DNA from: a virus
DNA: 35,575 bases
IMG/VR virus record: IMGVR_UViG_3300046011_004931
Span: 1-35,575 of that record
Direction: 5' to 3' (one strand)
Position numbers and translations under genes: made by a program. Under the pieces are notes generated by a model. It had not been told where the DNA came from. It searched no databases and saw only the letters and a list, made by a program, of their open reading frames with translations. Shown here in pieces: positions 31,286 through 35,575 of the stretch. Each line of letters starts with the position of its first letter. Position 1 is the stretch's first letter.

Positions 31286-31501
31286 ATGACGTTTTCAGAA
31301 AACGACGAGTACTCGCTGCTCGAGATCAATCAGACAGGCGCGTCGGCATCGTCGCCCATGCTGCTGCCTGAAATTACCAAGGCCGTGCTGGAGAAGTACG
31401 CCGACCAGCCGGTGAGGTACTTTAACGAGTACCGCCGCATCAAGGTCATTCACCTGAAGAGCGGCACCATAAGAGACGTCAACCTAAAACTTGAGATATG
31501 A
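31286..31501 (+). CDS. Small hypothetical protein, 71 residues
   Basis: A small protein, MTFSENDEYSLLEI followed by LPEITKAVLEKYADQPVRYF and a beta-rich end. An in-frame ATG at 31232 inside the helicase gene would add 18 mostly hydrophobic and basic residues. I prefer 31286 because it avoids that overlap. It is coupled to the tiny membrane protein that follows as ATGA. No family is recognised. Confidence 0.6.
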   Translation: MTFSENDEYSLLEINQTGASASSPMLLPEITKAVLEKYADQPVRYFNEYRRIKVIHLKSGTIRDVNLKLEI

Positions 31502-31599
31502 ACAAATGGACCGACCGACTGATCATCGCCTGCCTTGCGATGGCGTTCACCCTCATGCTTTGTGTTTTCCTTATCACCGTGAAGCTCTACTTCGCATGA
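31498..31599 (+). CDS. Tiny single-helix membrane protein, 33 residues
   Basis: A short frame below the usual size cut-off. After MNKWTDR it has one long hydrophobic segment (LIIACLAMAFTLMLCVFLI) and ends TVKLYFA. ATGA overlaps on both sides leave little doubt that it is translated. Function unknown; small inner-membrane proteins of this sort can act in exclusion or regulation. Confidence 0.65.
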   Translation: MNKWTDRLIIACLAMAFTLMLCVFLITVKLYFA

Positions 31600-31937
31600 A
31601 CCACGAGAACAACCCCGAGCGCGAGTCCGCGCTGGCGCATCTAAGGATGCAGCAGGACAACAAGACGCTGTACGCCGTCAAGTGGATCGCCATAAGCGAG
31701 AAGCTGATCGAGGAGAAAGCCGCCGAGAAGGCCCGCATCCTCGCCTTGGTTAGGGACTACCTCGACCATGTGCCCGACGAGAATGAGTACCTTCGCCGCA
31801 AGGGCGATGAACTTCTCAAACAAATCCGAGGCGCAGATACAGGCGGAGATCGTCAAGGAACTACGACGCCAGGGGTGGCTGGTAAACAAGCTGATACAGA
31901 CGACTTTGAATGGGAGCCCCGATCTGATTGCTCATAA
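31596..31937 (+). CDS. Charged helical protein, 113 residues, overprinted by VRR-NUC gene
   Basis: Residues 1-80 are a Lys/Glu/Arg-rich helix (SEKLIEEKAAEKARILALV) with heptad spacing. Residues 80-113 are Gly/Thr/Asp-rich low complexity (ADTGGDRQGTTTPG). That tail is encoded over the first 131 bases of the nuclease gene in another frame. The tail may therefore be a by-product of the nuclease frame. No family is recognised. Confidence 0.6.
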   Translation: MNHENNPERESALAHLRMQQDNKTLYAVKWIAISEKLIEEKAAEKARILALVRDYLDHVPDENEYLRRKGDELLKQIRGADTGGDRQGTTTPGVAGKQADTDDFEWEPRSDCS

Positions 31938-32088
31938 GGACGGCCGGACGGTGTACATTGAGGTCAAGCGGCCGGGTCAGAAGCCACGGCCATTGCAAGA
32001 CTACCGACACCGCGAGCTCGCCAAATACGGCATCATTACCTATGTTTTAGTCGATATTTCCGAAATATCGATGATCGAGTCGAAGTAG
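31807..32088 (+). CDS. VRR-NUC domain nuclease
   Basis: A 93-residue minimal nuclease. It has KSEAQIQAEIVKELRRQGWL (6-25), GSPDLIAHKDG (36-46) with Asp39, YIEVKRPGQKP (50-60) with Glu52 and Lys54, and Gln64. These are the VRR-NUC catalytic residues. Such stand-alone phage proteins are thought to cut branched DNA such as Holliday junctions, helping to resolve concatemers before packaging. The ATG at 31807 begins within the preceding gene; an in-frame ATG at 31768 adds 13 residues. Confidence 0.85.
   Translation: MNFSNKSEAQIQAEIVKELRRQGWLVNKLIQTTLNGSPDLIAHKDGRTVYIEVKRPGQKPRPLQDYRHRELAKYGIITYVLVDISEISMIESK
32052..32070. repeat. Perfect 19-base inverted repeat in the VRR-NUC gene end
   Basis: CGATATTTC, one central C, then GAAATATCG. 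It is in coding sequence 18 bases before the stop, so it may be accidental. A binding site controlling the downstream AT-rich gene is possible. It is not an intrinsic terminator because the T-run is 18 bases away. Confidence 0.45.
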
Positions 32089-32115
32089 TTTTTTGTACAT
32101 CGGCAATTAGATTTT

Positions 32116-32145
32116 CCCGGTCCGTTTCCACGGACTGGGTTTTTT
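32116..32145 (+). terminator. Rho-independent terminator before the AT-rich gene
   Basis: Nine-pair stem CCCGGTCCG (32116-32124) with CGGACTGGG (32131-32139, one G-U pair), loop TTTCCA and six T residues. It ends the transcript from the nuclease gene and isolates the AT-rich gene that follows. Confidence 0.88.
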
Positions 32146-32166
32146 AACCCCTAAAATAAAATTACA

Positions 32167-32487
32167 ATGGAAGTATTTTGCCTTTCTGATACCTATCAGG
32201 AAATAAAAAAGGAACTGACTACCCTTGGAATCATTGATAAAGACTTTGTATTTAGCTGTTTGATGGATGGCATGATGGTATACACATATGAGGATGAGTC
32301 TTACTTTCATGAATTAAAAGTCATTTGCGATCTAACTGAAAACGATTTTTTGTATGAAGAATCATTTAATGATTTATCAGAAAAATATGGGATTGGTTAT
32401 TTCATGCACCATGTTTTAAGCAAAGATTTAAATGGACGTTATTCTGTTATCGGTAAAAAAATATTTTCCTTGAAAATAGATGATTAA
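32167..32487 (+). CDS. AT-rich hypothetical protein, 106 residues (moron-like)
   Basis: A soluble acidic protein with many Asp/Glu/Tyr/Phe residues (MVYTYEDESYFHELKVICDL). The gene is far more AT-rich than the surrounding genome and uses AAA, GAT, TTA and ATT codons heavily. It sits directly behind a strong terminator, so it needs its own promoter. I could not find a convincing one. The features fit a recently acquired accessory gene. No family is recognised. An anti-defence or host-targeting role is only a guess. Confidence 0.7.
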   Translation: MEVFCLSDTYQEIKKELTTLGIIDKDFVFSCLMDGMMVYTYEDESYFHELKVICDLTENDFLYEESFNDLSEKYGIGYFMHHVLSKDLNGRYSVIGKKIFSLKIDD

Positions 32488-32495
32488 CAGCACCA

Positions 32496-32774
32496 ATGGA
32501 CACCAACAAACCCACTCGCCTCCTCTACAAGCTCCTCGCCGGACTGATCTACACCGACATCGAAATGCGTCCCAAGCATGAGCTGGAGCGGTACGCAGAG
32601 CACATTTGCGCGACCATCGGGGAGGCGGTCGACGGAGAAAGGCTCATTTTTAACCTCGTTAGCAACGGAGTGCTTACCTTGGCACGCACCGAGAAGGGTG
32701 TCGAGTACTACAGTCACAACCTACCTAAAACCCTGTCACATCGCCATGAGAGACCTGATCGTAAGCCTGCATGA
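32496..32774 (+). CDS. Hypothetical protein, 92 residues
   Basis: A helical small protein (LYKLLAGLIYTDIEMRPKHE then AEHICATIGEAVDGERLIFN) in the normal GC-rich composition of the phage. It overlaps the primase-helicase start by 29 bases. No family is recognised. The position suggests a replication accessory protein. Confidence 0.6.
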   Translation: MDTNKPTRLLYKLLAGLIYTDIEMRPKHELERYAEHICATIGEAVDGERLIFNLVSNGVLTLARTEKGVEYYSHNLPKTLSHRHERPDRKPA

Positions 32775-35283
32775 ACAGGGCATCCACGTCGTGCCGCTCA
32801 ACTACGCCAGCGGCAAGTTCATCCACCCCAACTACAGCGACCGCTTCGACACGGGCTTCAGCCTGGAGGAGCTGACGGCCCTCTACGAGGCCGGATATGA
32901 CAAGGGCATCGCCGTCATACATGGCAAGTGCAACCGCCTCCTTTGCGCGCTCGACTTTGATGAGAAGAACGCGCCGGGAGAGCACCTGTGGGAGAAGTTC
33001 CGGCACATCCTCGACCCTGACGTGTGGGGCAAGATCCTGTGGGAGTCAACCCGAAGTGCCGGTTACCACGGGTATTTCCTCTGCAACGTGCTGCCTACTC
33101 AGAAGAGCCTCGCCTCCTCGCCCACGGGGGAGGAATGGATAGCCGTAAGGTCGGCCGGGAACAACGGCATCACCTACTGCGCCCCGTCGCCGGGGTATGA
33201 CATGATCAACGGCTCCTTCGAGGACCTTCAGGAGCTTACCCTCGAGGAGATGCAGCACGTCTGCGACGCCGCCGCACAGCTCAACCAATGGGAGGGGCAT
33301 AAGAGTAAAAAAGGCAACAATCTACCCTCCATCGCGCCTCCCGCCGACCTTGCTCCCTATTTCCGCGAGTTCGACAAGCGTGTCTCCGCCGACTGGGTGT
33401 CGGAGTACCTCGTGGCCGAAGGTTGGACCACCGACGGGAACGTCAAGCGCAAGGCGTGGGACGGTCAGATATGGGAGTACATCAAGCTGTGGCGGCCGGG
33501 CAGGAGCCACCGTGAGCCCGCCTCTGCCAACCTTTGGCTGCAAAGCAAGCGGCTCTCCGTGTTCAGCACGTCCACCCCCATGCCCGCCTTCGGGGGCGAC
33601 GAGTCATTCAGTCATTTGCCGAGCCAGGTGCTTTACCACTACTGCGGCCGCGATTGGAAGGTGGCATACGGACACATAAGGGAGATAGCCGAGGACAAGC
33701 ACATCGAGCTCCCCGAGGCCGTCCCGATGGCCTACAGCGTCACGACGAGAGGCGGAGAGGTGTGGAAGGTGGACGTGAAGGGCATCATCGACTGGGCGAC
33801 CCGTGCGGGCTATCAATGGATGCGTATGTCATCGGCGGAGGAGTCGCAGAGCATCCTCGTGCGCATCGTGGACAATGTGATCTACGAGACCGACACGGCG
33901 TGCATTCAAAGGGACTACAGGCGGGAGGTGGACGCCAACTACCAGGAGGAAGGGGCGAACCGTGTCCTTTACAATTTTATGCCGTCCATCGTCAAGTACA
34001 TGGAGGCCCTGCCTGTGTTCGACGGCGACCTCGTTCGGGACGACAGGGAGTCGTCGTACATCTTCTTTCGAAACGGGGCCCTGAGAATCACCAAGGACAG
34101 GTCAGACCTGGTCCGTTACACCGACATTGACGGGTGCGTGTTCTCAAGGCACATCAAGGACTTTGACTACGAGCCCGCCACGGAGCACGGCTCGTTCGGG
34201 GAGTTTATCGACATGATCACCATTGACGAGGAGCACAAGCGGTTTATCATGACCGCCCTCGGGTACATCCTGCACTACTTCAAGCAAAGAGACTACGCGA
34301 AGGCCCTGATGATTATCGAGGACGTGGACGATCAGGAGCAGGCGCGTGGGCGGTCGGGCAAGGGCATACTTGCGCAGTTCATTGAGTATTTGCGCTGGAC
34401 GGTGCAGCAGGACGGGCGGAACTACAAGGCCGACTCGCAGTTCAAGAATCAGCGCATCGTGCCGGGGGTTCAGTGCTACTACCTGAACGACCCGGCTCCG
34501 GGGGTTCTGATGAACCAGTTCTACAACATGATCACGGACGACATGCTCATCGAGGCGAAGGGCAAGAAGAGCTACACCATACCGTACAAGCACAGCCCGA
34601 AAATCCTCATCACCACGAACTACCTACCGAACCTCGAGTCTGACTCAGACCGCGACCGATTCATCGTTCTACCCATCAAGAAGACCTTCGGGGCGTCGCA
34701 CAGCGTGAGGGATGCGTTCCCGGGGGAGACATTTTTCGACGACTCATGGAGCCGTGAGAACCGCAACGGGTGCATCCGCTTCGCCGTGGACTGTCTCCAA
34801 GCCTTCCTGTCGGCCGGGGTGGTGACCTACCTTAACGAGGACATGCAGCGCAACGCCGACCAGCGGGTCGTGAAGAACCTGGTCGCCGACTGCATAATAG
34901 AGTGTATGGAGAAGGTCATAGAGACGGGCAAGATCGCAGGCAGCGAAATGCAGTTCATAAAGGCTTTGGGCGAGGTTGACCTGATGGCGGAGAAGCCGGA
35001 GAGCATCACGAAGGCGTTCGGTTGGCAGTACGGACAGGTACGGATTTACATAAGTAGGTTCTACCAGTACTGCCTGAGGGGCTATCAGCTCAAGAACTAC
35101 ACGGACAAGAGGTTCTTCAAGGCGGTCAACCTGTACATCGACAAGATGGGCATTGTCAAGATATCAGACAGGCGAAACAACATTTTGGGCCGTCACATGA
35201 CCATTGAGGTCAAACCCGAAAACACGCACTTGGCAGATGGAAGCTACACTGATGGCAATTATGAGGAGGATGCACCCTTCTGA
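32746..35283 (+). CDS. Primase-helicase (prim-pol-like N-terminus, D5/SF3 helicase)
   Basis: The replication protein, 845 residues. Residues 1-200 resemble a bifunctional primase-polymerase domain: QGIHVVPLNYASGKFIHPNY, then GIAVIHGKCNRLLCALDFDE with Asp70 and Asp72 as likely metal ligands. The C-terminal half is an SF3-like helicase with Walker A GRSGKGIL (535-542) and motif C KILITTNYLP (619-628). The end is NYEEDAPF, an SSB-like acidic tip. It should prime and unwind at the origin, which begins right after its stop. I used the ATG at 32746; the in-frame extension to 32578 is a shadow of the preceding gene. No polymerase gene is present, so host polymerase is needed. Confidence 0.9.
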   Translation: MRDLIVSLHEQGIHVVPLNYASGKFIHPNYSDRFDTGFSLEELTALYEAGYDKGIAVIHGKCNRLLCALDFDEKNAPGEHLWEKFRHILDPDVWGKILWESTRSAGYHGYFLCNVLPTQKSLASSPTGEEWIAVRSAGNNGITYCAPSPGYDMINGSFEDLQELTLEEMQHVCDAAAQLNQWEGHKSKKGNNLPSIAPPADLAPYFREFDKRVSADWVSEYLVAEGWTTDGNVKRKAWDGQIWEYIKLWRPGRSHREPASANLWLQSKRLSVFSTSTPMPAFGGDESFSHLPSQVLYHYCGRDWKVAYGHIREIAEDKHIELPEAVPMAYSVTTRGGEVWKVDVKGIIDWATRAGYQWMRMSSAEESQSILVRIVDNVIYETDTACIQRDYRREVDANYQEEGANRVLYNFMPSIVKYMEALPVFDGDLVRDDRESSYIFFRNGALRITKDRSDLVRYTDIDGCVFSRHIKDFDYEPATEHGSFGEFIDMITIDEEHKRFIMTALGYILHYFKQRDYAKALMIIEDVDDQEQARGRSGKGILAQFIEYLRWTVQQDGRNYKADSQFKNQRIVPGVQCYYLNDPAPGVLMNQFYNMITDDMLIEAKGKKSYTIPYKHSPKILITTNYLPNLESDSDRDRFIVLPIKKTFGASHSVRDAFPGETFFDDSWSRENRNGCIRFAVDCLQAFLSAGVVTYLNEDMQRNADQRVVKNLVADCIIECMEKVIETGKIAGSEMQFIKALGEVDLMAEKPESITKAFGWQYGQVRIYISRFYQYCLRGYQLKNYTDKRFFKAVNLYIDKMGIVKISDRRNNILGRHMTIEVKPENTHLADGSYTDGNYEEDAPF

Positions 35284-35538
35284 TATTAGGTTATTTACTA
35301 ATATCCTATCTGCGAAGGTGCACCTTTTTGTGGCAAGTGCGCCTTTTTTGGGTTCTCGAAAAAAGAAGCACCACCTGTAACTCCTTGATAATCAATAAAC
35401 CATACTATTAGTGTACCTTTTTTATCTTTAAAACTCTACTTATACAAGAGAGAAAGATCAAATTATAAAGTAATAGGAAAACGCCAAAAAAAGGCGCATC
35501 GCGCACAAAAGGCGCACTTCACCCAAAAAACAGGAAAA
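35284..35538. other. Candidate replication origin (intergenic, crosses the circle join)
   Basis: The largest non-coding stretch, 255 bases between the primase-helicase stop and the DnaA-IV gene. In order it holds a stem-loop (GATATTAG / CTAATATC, 35282-35305), two inverted iterons, an AT-rich core at about 35353-35470, and two direct iterons. Flanking replication genes on both sides support an origin. The AT-rich core also contains TATCTTTA (35423-35430), one base off a -7 box, which may serve the DnaA-IV gene. No TTG lies at the right distance. Confidence 0.6.
35319..35516. repeat. Four iterons AAAAGGYGCA flanking the AT-rich core
   Basis: The ten-base unit AAAAGGYGCA is on the minus strand at 35319-35328 and 35338-35347, and on the plus strand at 35489-35498 and 35507-35516 (also seen as 73-82 and 91-100 in the left copy). 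Spacing within pairs is 19 and 18 bases, near two helical turns. The first is part of a perfect 12-base palindrome AAGGTGCACCTT. A weak partial copy, TGCACCCTT, lies at 35271. Confidence 0.75.
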
Positions 35539-35575
35539 ATGAGCCCAATCAGTGACAACATGTCTATTCAGACCA
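35423..35575. repeat. Terminal direct repeat, right copy
   Basis: Identical to bases 7-159. It includes the right half of the AT-rich origin core, two iterons and the first codons of the DnaA-IV gene. One copy should be removed when the genome is drawn as a circle. Confidence 0.9.

Noticed and set aside
1-35575. Temperate lifestyle or prophage
   Set aside because: No integrase, excisionase, partition gene or CI-like repressor was found, and the tRNA-like gene is not flanked by an integrase or an attachment-site duplication.
1-35575. CRISPR array
   Set aside because: No regularly spaced repeats with unique spacers were found. The only tandem patterns are the protein-level fibre repeats and the four iterons.

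Overview
The window is the genome of a tailed double-stranded DNA phage (a long-tailed siphovirus of the HK97-fold class), almost certainly complete. Bases 7-159 recur exactly at 35423-35575, so the contig closes into a circle of about 35.4 kb or carries a short terminal redundancy. All genes lie on the + strand, and most neighbours overlap by 1-4 bases (ATGA or TGATG junctions). The host is most likely a GC-rich member of the Bacteroidota. The evidence is an early promoter of the TTG-N20-TAnnTTTG type, a fibre with the 'VGIGT-SPSERLHV' repeats common in that phylum and its phages, and many starts without a clear Shine-Dalgarno sequence. No integrase, excisionase or CI-like repressor was found, so a virulent lifestyle is the simplest reading.

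Layout. (1) 35284-122 across the join: intergenic, origin-like region with two pairs of inverted iterons around an AT-rich core, next to a gene for a stand-alone DnaA domain IV protein (123-545). (2) 607-6997: packaging and head module, with small and large terminase, portal, small ORFs, SPP1 gp7-like head protein, zinc-ribbon protein, HK97-type protease with an extra N-terminal domain, and major capsid protein, closed by a strong terminator. (3) 7069-10576: a cassette of four glycosyltransferases (GT25-like, an unclassified GT, a GT11 fucosyltransferase-like protein and GT4), plus an AT-rich small gene and a DUF3310 protein. It sits between the capsid gene and the head-tail connector gene. 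(4) 10573-18427: connector, tail completion proteins, tail tube, frameshifted tail chaperones, a short tape measure and tip/baseplate proteins. (5) 18424-24506: a 1328-residue repetitive fibre with a signal-peptide-like N-terminus, followed by small accessory, BppU-like and C1q-like proteins. (6) 24506-27009: lysis module with holin, one-piece spanin candidate, metallophosphoesterase, a small acidic protein and an M15 peptidase endolysin, closed by a terminator. (7) 27104-35283: early/replication module driven by a promoter overlapped by palindromic operator-like sites. It holds small regulators, an SSB-like protein, a tRNA-like gene, a PD-(D/E)XK nuclease, an SF2 helicase, a VRR-NUC nuclease and a large primase-helicase.

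How it works together (inference). Early transcription from 27104-27134 would make the replication proteins. The primase-helicase and DnaA-IV protein would act at the adjacent iteron region with a host polymerase, because no polymerase gene is present. Late genes would run through packaging, head, tail and lysis. The most unusual part is the glycosyltransferase cassette embedded in the virion operon. The fibre and several nearby products carrying export signals, the iteron origin, and a tRNA-like gene with an enlarged D-loop are the next most notable features.
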